DNA from: Azolla pinnata
Lineage: Eukaryota > Streptophyta > Polypodiopsida > Salviniales > Salviniaceae
DNA length: 64,000 nt
Reading direction: 5' to 3'
Assembly (NCBI GenBank): GCA_037176905.1
Contig: JBBBWG010007891.1
Coordinates: 29,778-93,777, forward strand
How positions within the stretch are numbered: position 1 is the first letter of the stretch; every line of letters starts with the position of its first letter. The notes below the pieces were generated by a model. It made no database searches. It saw nothing but the letters and a program-made list of their open reading frames with translations, and was not told the origin of the DNA. The translations under genes were made by a program, and so were the position numbers. Below, one piece after another: positions 24,803 to 35,158 of the stretch.

Positions 24803-25213
24803 TATTGGGATATAAGCTTCTTCATTTAGATGCTAATCGGCATGAGCACACCGCCCAGCAATCGATTTGCAATCTGGATTTGCCCACAATCTCGCGAAAC
24901 TCCCAATTGTCGGATCGATCTCCCCAACTGTCGCTTTCAATCCTACCAGCAACCGAATCATTCGAGCCGACAGTTAGAGCACGAGCAAGCTTGATCGAAA
25001 CCGTTATGTGTATTGGGATATAAGCTTCTTCATTTAGATGCTAATCGGCATGAGCACACCACCCAGCAATCGATTTGCAATCTGGATTTGCCCACAATCT
25101 CACGAAACTCCCAATTGTCGGATCTCCCCAACTGTCGCTTTCCTCCTACCAGCAACCGAATCATTCGAGCCGACAGTTAGAGCGCGAGCAAGCTCGATCG
25201 AAACCGTTATGTG
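24803..25213 (+). repeat. 208-bp tandem duplication
   Basis: Copy 1 (24803-25010) and copy 2 (25011-25213) both run from TATTGGGATATAAGCTTC to GAAACCGTTATGTG. Differences are a few substitutions (CCGCCCAGC/CCACCCAGC, AGCTTG/AGCTCG) and small deletions (GGATCGATCTCC/GGATCTCC, CGCTTTCAATCCTAC/CGCTTTCCTCCTAC). The close match implies a recent event. Confidence 0.92.
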
Positions 25214-26358
25214 CATTATATTGTTGGAAAGAATCTCAACGATTACCTGGTCTTATCCGATCCCCACGCGCGACCGATCAATCTGTGGAAGAGTGTTGGT
25301 TAGGCATACAAAAAATCCAAGGTCAAGACAGAGATGGAGATGCTGCCTGTTTCTGTCAATTGGCACGCATTCAAACCCTAATCTCTCGTTCAAACAAATC
25401 TGGTTCTCAGAAGATGTGAGAAGTGCTTGGCCAAGGCCTCATACCTGCAGAAGAGAGCCCTGTTCTGGGGAAATGGAAAGGTTTGCCTCTTCTTTCGCAT
25501 TGATCTGGGTGCCTACACTGAAAACAATTCTGTAAGACGTTGAAGCTCGCCATAGCTCTCACAGATACACGAAGAATACGAGAAAGACATGAAACTAAAT
25601 CCTCTGTGGCAGCTGAGGTTTGCATACCAGGAAAACACAGCAAAATCACTTGCTTAATTAAAACCATCGGAAGTTTGTCGCCAGCGCCATCGCACTTTGA
25701 ATCTTGATACAGAAGAAGAGAACCCACCATCACTTCGGGGTTGAACATTCATTCACCTGCAGTTTGGCTTCAATTCAATGCAATAGGCTGAACTTTGGAT
25801 ACGCTGAGTTACAAGCAGATTTCATGCTAACTCGTCATAGCCAGACTGGTAGATTCTCAGGAAATTTGGAAGCAACCTCAACGTAGCTTCAGATCTAGGC
25901 AGTCATCATAACTTCGCATCAAATTTGAAGTTCATGAGACTCCATAGCCCATTGAATTCAACCGACTGATCATCACCACGGTCAAAGATTGTTAGCAGAA
26001 AGTATAAGAAAGACGGTACCAGTTCATGGGCCAGAAAACTGTTTGATTAGAGAAAGTCATATGAATACAAGCCTCATCACATAATCACCATCTGATTGAA
26101 CCCGTTACTCTTCATCATCGCGACGAGGAGGTAAGTCCAGAAGTAAAAAAAACACGAGCTCACACGTCCTCTTCAAGCAGATGAGAGAGAAAGGATAGGC
26201 AGCCATCGCAGAGTGCTGATAATGCTCTGAATCGATGTCTGACTGAAGATGATGGATCAGGTTGAGGCTTGCTGTACATGGAAGTAGTTACAAATGGAAA
26301 ACTTCAAGGAAAGAACGAAAGAACGAAAGAACGAAAAAGCTCAAATCTAAGCACGGAA

Positions 26359-26376
26359 GGGGGGGGGGGGGGGGGG
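26359..26376 (+). repeat. Homopolymer run of 18 G
   Basis: Read directly, between GGAA and ACAAAGC. It could form a G-quadruplex, and homopolymer length is prone to sequencing error. Confidence 0.85.
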
Positions 26377-27213
26377 ACAAAGCTGGCAGGCAGATCTCTG
26401 AGAGGACCTTGCTCACGCCATAAATGATTGTGTTGATGGAAGATGGATGATGAAGGAGGTAAAACAGAGAAAACTGAGAAGGATTATGATCTGGATGGCA
26501 GGATGATGCTGATGCTGAAAGCGATAGAAGGGATGTTGATGAATTCCAAGACGAAGATGCATGACCCGGATTCTGGAAGTGCATAGAATGCCGAATCGGA
26601 TGCAGAAGCTATGGAAAGGTGGAGCTTTTCCGGATGGAAATTGTACATATATACGCAGCAAGACGCAAGAATGGATGTCCGTCTGCAGGGAAAGTGGTTA
26701 GAGCCTGAAGAGAACCGAGGAAAGATGGAGCCTTCTGCAGTGCTTCCCCGTACAATGCAGACGGAGGAGGAACAGAAGAAGAAGAAGAACGCCATGGATC
26801 CTCTCGTACGCATATACTGCCGATTTGACTGAAAGAGAGCTTCAAAGAGCAGATGTTGATGCAAGCCACTGAGCGCAATGCAGCTGCTCCGATTTGATAG
26901 CATGTGCGTGGAATGGGGAGCAATGAGGGGGGAGAAAGCTCAGATTCGGAGGAGAGGCGGAGTAAATGGCAGGAATGACGGGAGTCTGAGATGCTGGAGC
27001 CATGGCTGATGCACCGAGCGGGAAGCTCGATAACGGTGGAAGAGCTGCAGCACAAACGGGAGATAGAATGGTTAGCAAATGGCGAAGACGACGGAAGACA
27101 GAGAAAGAAAAGGATCAACAGGTAATGGCGGAAGATAAGAAGAAGAGGAAGAAGAAGATGATGATGATGATGAAGATGATGATGATGATGATGACATAGC
27201 CAGCGATGAGGAC

Positions 27214-27739
27214 AATGCTGCTGATGCTGCTGATGATGATGATGCTGAGACCACATCAACGCCAACACCATCGACACCGTCGTTCTCCTCATCAATCGTT
27301 GTCGCGGAAATGGATATAGAGGAGAAGAAGAAGAAGAAGAAGACAGCGGTTGTGGACGATGCTGCTGCTGCAGCTGATGATGATGATGAGACCACATCAA
27401 CGCCGACAGTGTCCTCATCATCAATCGTTGTCACGGAAATGGATATGGAGCGGAAGAAGAAGAAGAAGAAGAAGAAGACAGCGGTTGTGTACGATGCTGC
27501 TGCTGATGATGATGAGACCACATCAACGCCGACAGTGTCCTCCCCATCATGATCATCAATCGTTGTCACGGAAATGGATATGGAGAGGAAGAAGATGAAG
27601 AAGAAGAAGAAGACGAAGAAGACAGCGGTTGTGGACGATGCTCATCATAATCATCGATCGTTGTCACGGAAATGGATATGGAGAGGAAGAAATAGAAGAA
27701 GAAGAAGAAGACAACGACACAGACAGCGATGAGGACGAT

Positions 27740-27770
<31 letters not shown>

Positions 27771-27850
27771 AGACCACATCAACGCCAACGACAGTCTCCT
27801 CCTCCTCCTCATCATCATCATCGATCGTTGTCACGGACATGGAAGAAGAA
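27214..27850. repeat. Minisatellite, about 5 copies of a 97-167 bp unit
   Basis: The unit contains GAGACCACATCAACGCC, a GTGTCCTC(ATC)n part, ATCGTTGTCACGGAAATGGAT, a GAAGAAG run, and ACAGCGGTTGTGGACGATGCT with CTG/GAT runs. The GAGACCACATCAACGCC phrase starts near 27247, 27387, 27513 and 27770. ATCGTTGTC occurs near 27295, 27426, 27560, 27656 and 27824. Length differences come mainly from the triplet runs, and one copy lacks the first phrase. It reaches the 3' end of the zinc-finger frame. Confidence 0.8.
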
Positions 27851-28469
27851 GAAGAAGAAGAAGGAGAAGAAGAAGGAGGAGGAGAAGGAGAAGAAGGAGA
27901 AGAAGGAGAGGGAGAGGGAGAGTGTACCAGCGGGTATGAAGCCTTGGTGCAGCGAAGGAGGAGGAGGAGGAGCCTGCAAGGCGAGGCGTTCCTCCTGCTC
28001 GCCGGCTATGGCGATGGCAGCGGCGACCTCCTTGGGAGGACGATCTTGGAGAAGGCCGCAGGAAGGGTGGGTCTTCTTCTTCCGGTGCGCGACGAGGTTG
28101 CACTTGAAGGCGAACTTCATGCCGCAGCTGCAGACGAGGGGCTCCCCGCACAGCTTCTGATGGTCTCGCAGATCCACCTCGATGTAGAAGCGCTTCCCGC
28201 ACTTGCTGCAGGCGTGGCCCTTCTCCCCTTCCGAGTGCTTCCGCCCGAAGTGCCTCCGCAGCTCGTAGAGCCCCACGAACGCTCTCTTGCACACGGGGCA
28301 TCGCGATGGTATTTTCTTGTTCTGGCCCGCCCTCGCCATCGCCATCAGACGACCTCCTCCTTCGCCTTCTGCCTTCGCCGTTTCCTCCTCCAACATCGCT
28401 CCCTCGCTGCTGCTCTCCTCCTTCTTCTTCTCCGCCTTGATTCTGCTGCTAACGCCGCCGTTTCCGTTT

Positions 28470-28522
<53 letters not shown>

Positions 28523-29614
28523 TCCGTTGCCGTTTCCGTTGCCGTTTCCGTTGCCGTTTCCGTTTCCGTTGCCGTTGCTGCTGCTGCTGCTGCTGTGCGT
28601 TTTGTGATGCATCCGCAGCGTCTGTGGATTCTTGAACGTCTTCGCGCACCCTCCGTACCCGCACCTGTACGGCCTCCGGTTCTGGATCAGGTGGATGGGC
28701 ACGATCGTGGCGCATTGCTTCTTCTGCTCCATCGTCTGCTTCTGCGCCCGCTTCTCCAGCTCCGCCGCCGTTGCTGCTGCTGCTGCTGCTGCTGCTGACG
28801 ATGAGGATGCTGACGATGATGCCGATGATGATGATGAGGATGATGATGATGGCGCCGAAACGCCTGCGCTAAACATGTCGTGGATGGAGAGGAGCGGCGA
28901 CAGCGCCTCCTGCTCGATCTCGTGATGCTTCCGTTTGGCATCGGCCGAGACGGGGCGGCTGAGATCGGAGGCGATGAAGAGCGGCGGCTGCAGCGACAGG
29001 AGAGACAATGCGCTTCCCGGAAGAGCCGAGGAGGGGGACGGGGAGGAGCACAGCGACGAGGAGGAGCAGGCGGAGGGCAGGAATGCGGAAGGCGGCGGCG
29101 AAGAAGAGCAGGAGGGAGAGGGAGACAGCAAGGGAAGCCCGTGGAAGATCGCAGGAAGGCAATCTAGAGCCGTGGAGCCATGCGATGCAGGAACGGAAGC
29201 AGCAAACTGTGCAGGCGGCGGCGGAGGAGGAGGAGCGGAGGAAGCTCCATCCTGTGGAAGCGGGCAGATGATGGACTTGAGCGTACTTACCAGATTCGGG
29301 TGCATTGTGGGAGTAGTCACCTGTGCCGCCTCCTCCTCCTGCTCCGCCCCCGTAACCGGATCTGCATTGCCGCCAAGGGCCTGAGGCGTAGCCATGGAAG
29401 CCATCATGTTGAGGGACAAGGGGACGCCATTGTCGAACAGGCAGCGCTGCACCACCATGTCGGAGGAAGAATGCCCCGGAGCTCCTGCAAGGTCGGCTGC
29501 TACGGGCGGCGGCGGCAGCGGCGGAGGCGGCGGCGGAGGGGGAGATTGCGGGGAGGAGAAGGAGAGCAGGAAGGAGCAGGAGGGGTGGGAGGAAGCGAGG
29601 AGAGGCGAAGTCAT
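27818..29614 (-). CDS. C2H2 zinc-finger transcription factor, STOP1/WIP-like finger order, about 598 aa
   Basis: A single open frame on the minus strand. The start chosen is the ATG at 29614 (MTSPLLASS), because further upstream the frame only translates CTT repeats. Long Pro/Ser-rich N-terminus; then four fingers between about residues 305 and 510. Finger 1 is CGYGGCAKTF..LRMHHKTH, 2 is CPVCKRAF..LRRHFGRKH, 3 is the C2HC type CSKCGKRF..LRDHQKLC, and 4 is CSCGMKF..LVAHRKKKTH. Two C2H2 followed by a C2HC/CxC pair is the layout of plant WIP and STOP1 factors, so a nuclear DNA-binding role is likely; the exact family is uncertain. Fingers 1 and 2 are separated by about 20 Asn-Gly pairs encoded by a GGCAAC hexanucleotide repeat. 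The last ~35 residues are a Ser/Phe-rich translation of microsatellite, so a terminal intron (GTACAC donor near 27928) is possible. Confidence 0.75.
28452..28580 (-). repeat. Coding hexanucleotide repeat (GGCAAC)n giving (Asn-Gly)n
   Basis: On the plus strand it reads CCGTTG with CCGTTT variants, about 20 units, flanked by a CTG run (28577-28595) that encodes Ser. The frame stays open on both sides, so it is likely translated within the zinc-finger gene. Confidence 0.85.
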
Positions 29615-30177
29615 GGGAGCTTGGGGCGGGCCGATGAAGAAGAGAGGAAGGAAGGAGGAGGAAGGAGGGTGGAGGAGGAGGAGGAGGAGGAGGAGGAGAA
29701 ACAGCGGAAGAATCGGCGATGGCGGATCGATGGGGAAGAAGGGGAGAGCAGAGAAGAAAGCAGAAGAAGAAAGCTTTCGGCGATGGCGGATCAACGAAGA
29801 AGAAGAAGAAGAAGATCGAAGAAAGGAGAAGGCAGAAGAAGAAAGCAAGCTTTCGGCTATGGCGGATCGAAGAAGAAGAAGAAGAAGAAGAAAAGAAGAA
29901 GGAGAAGAAGAAGAAGAAGAAAAGAAGAAAAGAAGAAGAAGAAGAAGAAGAAGAAGATAGAGTAAGTAGTAAACGGAGAACTGCTTCGGGAAGGGGACAA
30001 GCAGCCGCCGTGGACTGCGGGATGCACGCCACGTGGCCACGTAAATGTTTTTCGGCCTTTTTGTTTTTTGGCTTTTTTTCCGTGGGGGGAAAAAGAAGGG
30101 AAAAAAAGAAAAAGGTGGAGATTATAAATCTTGGGACTTCCAATAAATAAACAGATAAAATAAAAAGCCTCTCTCTT

Positions 30178-30231
30178 CTTCTTCTTCTTCTTCTTCTTCT
30201 TCTTCTTCTTCTTCTTCTTCTTCTTCTTCTT
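30178..30231. repeat. (CTT)n microsatellite
   Basis: About 18 TTC units read directly, next to a poly-T/C-rich stretch. Confidence 0.9.
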
Positions 30232-30657
30232 CCCGCTTTTTGCTTTTCGCATTTTTCTCTGAACCGCCGCTTGCTTTTTCTTTTTTCTTTTTTCGTTTTT
30301 TTTTGTTTTGGCCGCTTTCACACTCGGGGGTAGGGGGGGGGGCCGCGGACAGAGCCCGCCCAAAAAACAGAAAAACAAAAAGAAGAAAAAACCGCAATTA
30401 ATAGTCGACGCGCTTTCCTGCAGCAAATGTATGCATGCATGGCATGCATGTGGGCGTGCGTGCATGTGCATGCGCATCGCATGCAGACAGACGCGCACGC
30501 ATACATACACACATACATACATACATGGTGTGCCTCACATGGCGCAGCAACGTCACATGATCCATGCTCTTTTTTCTGACAAATGCCCCCCCACATACAT
30601 CCATACAACATTACATCCTGTCGAATGTCAGGCATTTTTGCCTTCTGGTCCCCCCTG

Positions 30658-30740
30658 CATGCATGGCATGGCATGGCATGGCATGGCATGGCATGGCATG
30701 GCATGGCATGGCATGGCATAGCATGGCATGGCATGGCATG
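30658..30740 (+). repeat. GGCAT pentanucleotide array
   Basis: About 15 units of GGCAT, with one GGCATA variant at 30716-30721, entered from a GCATGCATG stretch. Translated frames give repeats such as AWHGM; this is not a real gene. Confidence 0.92.
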
Positions 30741-31575
30741 CATAGAAGTTGGGCCAAGTGCTCCAAACCCTAAATCAACCCTAATCAGCACATCTTAACC
30801 CTAAACATACGTAAGTACATACGTGCATGCAACTGAGGGCCTCCTCCCGACTCCTTGCTCGTATTTGGTCTTGTCTTGCCATTCCCAGCTGACTCGATCT
30901 TTGCTTATCTCCCGAGCAGAGCACGGCAAGATCGGCTTCGGATGTTCTTCATACATCCCCCCCCTTCTGCTTTTCTCGCAGCTTCGCCAAAGGAAGGCAT
31001 TTAATTTGCATTCTAGAACTGGCGAAAGAAAAACGGACACGCCGGTTGCCTGTCATATCAGCCGGATGCCCCAAACCACTTCTTCTACTTCGGGGCGGCG
31101 GAGCTCCTGTGCGCCAGGATACGTATAAAAGCTCGCATGATTGTGCAGCATTTTCACAGAAAGGCGCCCACAGCATGCATCCGCGGCAGACGAGCTTGTG
31201 TCCCAGCAGGACAAAGCACGAGATGCGACAAAGAGCAGACAAACGGAGCCCCCGGGTCTATAGTCAACGAACTAGACTCCTCGGAACAGGGCTATAGTTA
31301 GTAGCTCAGCGAGACGGACACGGGACAAGGGTGGTGGGGGGGAGGGAGGAACATGTCGAGCTCCGCCCAGAGATTGCTTTGTCGGGTGGGCCTCAAACAA
31401 AGCACACACAACCTGACCTCTGACACGATCGACAAGCGGCCTCGGAAAGAGCCACTACTGTTTGCATACGTTTCTATCGTATTTTTACTTTGGGGGAAGC
31501 ATGAGCTTCTGGAGGTATGCAAGTATACAGAAAGGGGACAAAAACGACAGTCGGGTGCAGTATTATGTCCGATAT

Positions 31576-31668
31576 AAACCCTAAATTGCTAAACCCCTAA
31601 ACCCTAAACCCCAAACCCTAAACCCTAAACCCTAAACCCCAAACCCTAAACCCTAAACCCTAAACCCT
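31576..31668 (+). repeat. Telomere-type CCCTAAA array (telo-box orientation toward the 383-aa gene)
   Basis: About thirteen units of AAACCCT with variants (AAACCCC). It lies about 260 bases before the start of the downstream gene and reads AAACCCTAA in that gene's sense, as plant telo-box promoter elements do. Confidence 0.85.
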
Positions 31669-31931
31669 TCCATCTCCAACCGAGAAGAGGGTTACAAATT
31701 CAAAGGTGTTTTTTTAGGCTAAGTGCGGTTAGGATTTGGCTCTTTTTGGGGGGGTTTTCTATTATTAACAGAAGAAGTAGAAGAAGAAGTAAGAAAGAAA
31801 GGAAGAAGAAGAAGAAGAAGAAGTGGGTGAATGAAGAGGCAGAGTCTGTTGGGTCTTCAAAGGGCGGAAAGACACAGAGCGCGCGGGAAGAAGAAGGAAG
31901 AAGAAGAAGGAAGAAGGAAGAAGCAGCAGCG

Positions 31932-34900
31932 ATGGCGCCCTTCTTCGCCTGCTTCTCTGCCGGGAATGCTGCGGCGATGGCGCCCAAGGAAGAAGCCGAG
32001 GAGGCGGAGATGGTGCGGGCGGAGGCGCCTGCTTCTGAATCTTCTGCTTCTGCTTCTTCTGCTTCTTCTGCTTCTTCTGCTTCCTGCTCCTCCCCCTCCG
32101 CCTCCGCCTCCGCTGCTCTGCAGGCGGAGATCCGGCGAGCGATGGCGGAGGCGATGGCGAGCCTGCAGGCTCGGATCGCGACGCTGGAGGGCGACCTCGC
32201 CCGCGAGATCGGCTACCCCTTGGCGTCGCGCCTCATCCTGGAGGTCTCCTGCCTCTTCGACGCCGCCGTCCACAGCAAGGCTCCCGCTCGCAGCCCCCTG
32301 CCCAATCCCAACCCCTGGGGCTGGGCCCAACGCAGCCACGAGTTCAAGCGCGCCCTCCTGCTCCACGACCCCCATCATCTCCTCCCCTCCGATGCCAAAT
32401 CCGTCGACTCCATCGCGCTCAAAGCCGCCCACATCATGGCCCACTCCAACAGTTACGTCTCCTCCTCCTCCTCCTCCTCCTCCTTTCTTGTCTCTTCTGC
32501 AGCGGATGTTGCTGTATTGCCTGTTTAGCATGCATGCATGCATTTGAACGAGCTGCTATTTGCTTCGGCTAATCTCTGCATTTCAATAGGGGATGTTTCG
32601 TCTTGCCTCTTTCGCATGCATTTGAACTAGCTACTACTTGATGCGACTAATCTCTGCATTTCAATGCAATTGTTGGATTGCCTCTTTCGCATGCATGCAT
32701 TTGAACTAGCTACTACTTGATGCGACTAACTCTCTGCATTTCAATGCAATTGTTGGATTGCCTCTTTCGCATGCATGCATTTGAACTAGCTACTACTTGA
32801 TGCGACTNNNNNNNNNNNNNNNNNNNNNNNNNNNNNNNNNNNNNNNNNNNNNNNNNNNNNNNNNNNNNNNNNNNNNNNNNNNNNNNNNNNNNNNNNNNNN
32901 NNNNNNNAATCTCTGCATTTCAATGCAATTGTTGTATTGGCTCTTTCGCATGCATGCATTTGAACTAGCTACTACTTGATCCGACTAATCTCTGCATTTC
33001 AATAGGGGATGTTTTGTCTTGCCTCTTTTGCAAGAAATTTGAACTAACTACTACTGGATGCGACTAATCTCTGCATTTCTATGCAATTGTTGTGTTGCCT
33101 CTTTAGTATGCATGCATTTGAACTAACTGCTATTTTTGATTCGACCATTCTCTGCATTTCTATGGGGATGTTGTATAGCCTATTTCTTTACTTTAGCATG
33201 CATCTGAACTTCTACTTGATCGGACTCATCTCTGCATTTCGAGTTGATGTTGTGTAGCCTCTTTAGCATGCATATGAGCGCATTTCTATGGGGATGTTGT
33301 ATAGCCTATTTCTTTACTTTAGCATGCATCTGAACTTCTACTTGATCGGACTCATCTCTGCATTTCGAGTTGATGTTGTGTAGCCTCTTTAGCATGCATA
33401 TGAGCTACTTGTCTTCTGCAGGGGATGTTGTATACAAATTGAGCATGCATATGAACTACTGCTTGATTGGACTAACCTCTGCATTTTTCAACCCATTGTG
33501 GGCTGCTGCTTTGTGCCTTCCCTTCTTTAGGACCTTATCACCGTTTGTGGCTCTGATAGATGTCGAATGATGGCCTAACTTAATGTGGCTTTTCAGGGAC
33601 TTTCACACGTCCTTATCATCGTAGCGGTTCTCATGTGACATTGACCTTGCCTCGACTGCCTAACCCTCTAAATGGTTTTGGCAGAGAAAATCATCAAGAC
33701 CAACCCTGAAGAACTCTACATGGAAATTAAGAGCTTTAGAGACAAAGGCTACATGGATGCACTCCAGAATAGTGACCCAGATCTAGGCAGTTTCCTCAAG
33801 CTCTCCGACTTCTTCGCAACGGCGTTCATCGCACGGCCTCGTCTGCTACAGCTCACCAGCTTCATGTTGCAAAGGGTCCGGGAGGAGCTCTCCATATATT
33901 GGCACACTTGGGATAAGGCTCCTTTCAGCTGGATCGAGAGGTGGCACGAGGCGGAGGCGTGGTTTCAGGTCGTGTTAGAGTGCTTCAATGCCTTGCATGC
34001 GCAAGGGGAGGTGGAAGCAGGGCCTCGACTACCCAAAACGATTATTGATTTGGTTCGAGAGTTCGATTCCGTTGAAGAGAATGCGAGAAGGATCTATGGG
34101 GGTACGTTACTGAGCTATCCCAGCAAGCTGTGTTCACAAATTTTGGTGAACAATGAGATATATCACAAGTGAACTACAGTCATGTAGGCATCTACAAACA
34201 TCACAAGTGATGGATGGGTAGATGGTTGCCTGATTGCATGAGACACGCTTTATGAATAGTGTGTTGGGGCACACTCATACCGAGTTTGGTTGCAGTCTCG
34301 GATTGCAAAGAACCGATGGGGACACATTGTGGGCCTGATGAAAGTATGGTGGTGACTTGAGAGAGAAATGATCATCCTGTAAGACCATAGATTGTGCTTA
34401 AATGAAGACGTAGAGTTTGGTGCGTGCATATGCTTATTCATGGTGGAGGGCAGGTCATGAAACTTGAAAGAGCTAAATCAAACTGGTGCCTTTCCAATGG
34501 GAGTGCATATATGAAGTTTCTACATCGAGAAATATCCAATTCTTTGTTTTTCTCGTCTCTAAGCTTATGGATGAGGTGATAACATCAACGATCTCCGTTC
34601 ATTGTAGTCAGCAAGAGCAAGGAGATCGGATCATTTGAGCAAATAATCTACCAGTTTGAAGAGATGAAGCGATCTGGGTTGCTCACCCCTCAAGTTGCAA
34701 GGCACAATCCTGTTTGCTGCGCTCTTCTTGAAAATTCGCATGAGATCAAGGCGCGCTACACCGGCATGATAATGCAGCAGTCAAGGTATACAGTGGTTTT
34801 GTTAACGGAATGAATCTGTGAGATTCATAGAGCATTTAGATCCTGCATCTACAATCTGGTCCTATCTGAGTGCACTCAGAGTACTTAGCAGGACGAGATA

Positions 34901-35158
34901 TATATATTGATTGCGTTAAAAATTTTGTTATCATACCATGTCCAGGGTGATCCGAAAAACATCTGCTTGTGCTCCTAGGTCTGTTTGATGATTGAAATGT
35001 AACTAAGCAAAATTGCTAGTGAATTCTCTCTTGAAATCGGAGTAGTAGCAGTGCTACATCTTGATTGGTATATATCTTATATTCTTAAATGCTCTTGATT
35101 TGTGTCTTGAGCACAATACAGGAAATCGTCGGTCTCCAAGTCGCTCAGCTCCATTTGA
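31932..35158 (+). CDS. Unrecognised protein, 4 exons, 383 aa
   Basis: I do not recognise this family. Proposed exons are 31932-32451, 33685-34101, 34608-34785 and 35122-35158; phases agree (1152 bases with stop). Exon 1 encodes MAPFFACFSAG, an Ala/Ser-rich stretch, then a helix-prone block (LQAEIRRAMAEAMASL...YPLASRLILEV). Exons 2-4 give an amphipathic, Trp-containing alpha-helical domain (SFRDKGYMDALQ, YWHTWDKAPFSWIERWHE), EENARRIYG joined to VSKSKEIGSF, then LLTPQVARHNPVCCALLEN and a basic tail KSSVSKSLSSI. No signal peptide or membrane segment is seen. The exon 1 donor (ACA/GTTACG, 32452) is weak; TAC/GTCTCC with acceptor CAGAG is an alternative. Intron 1 contains a minisatellite and the assembly gap, so another exon could be hidden there. 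The start at 31932 was chosen because the upstream frame is a GAA-repeat translation. Confidence 0.6.
32540..33490 (+). repeat. About 80-bp minisatellite in intron 1 of the 383-aa gene
   Basis: The unit is roughly CTCTTTCGCATGCATGCATTTGAACTAGCTACTACTTGATGCGACTAATCTCTGCATTTCAATG plus CAATTGTTGGATTGC. CTCTGCATTT recurs near 32574, 32653, 32735, 32910, 32988, 33070, 33150, 33228, 33357 and 33478, at 78-82 base spacing for most. The right part carries a higher-order duplication: 33155-33278 is repeated nearly exactly at 33281-33404. Confidence 0.92.
32808..32907. other. Assembly gap of exactly 100 N
   Basis: 100 N within the minisatellite. The round number marks a gap of unknown size, most likely where repeat copies could not be resolved. 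Confidence 0.97.

Larger units (their letters stand above)
22122..27817. other. 5.7-kb spacer with tandem duplications and microsatellites
   Basis: I find no gene with family features. Contents: a purine-rich AAAACAAAA/GAAGAGAAGGG stretch (23205-23265); CTT run 23947-23998; AGT run 24212-24256; a 208-bp tandem duplication 24803-25213; 18 consecutive G at 26359-26376; and a minisatellite with GAA/GAT runs at 27130-27860. The right part may contain the 3' untranslated region, or undetected terminal exons, of the zinc-finger gene. Confidence 0.45.
29615..31931. other. Repeat-dense divergent spacer between the zinc-finger gene (-) and the 383-aa gene (+)
   Basis: No gene seen. Going right: GAA-rich 29640-29965 (CTT in the sense of the zinc-finger gene, probably its leader); CTT run 30178-30231; G-rich 30328-30344; GCATG/ACAT-rich 30425-30530; GGCAT pentanucleotide array 30658-30740; CCCTAA-type scatter 30768-30806; CCCTAAA array 31576-31668; GAA-rich leader 31770-31930. 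Open frames of 60-260 codons here are translations of these repeats. Confidence 0.55.

Noticed and set aside
27629-28798. 389-codon plus-strand frame opposite the zinc fingers
   Set aside because: The minus strand encodes four regular zinc fingers. The plus frame has no domain and is kept open by GC-rich codons and repeats.
29245-29295. 39-base segment in the zinc-finger gene with perfect GTAAGT...CCACAG ends
   Set aside because: It would be a very short intron for a plant. The frame is open through it (VSTLKSIICPLPQ) and reads as protein, so I kept it coding. A cDNA would decide.
29180-29965. Arg/Glu/Lys-rich plus-strand frames antisense to the zinc-finger gene
   Set aside because: They are translations of GAA/GGA repeats and shadows of the real minus-strand frame.
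30308-30798. Frames with AWHGM repeats
   Set aside because: They are translations of the GGCAT pentanucleotide array.
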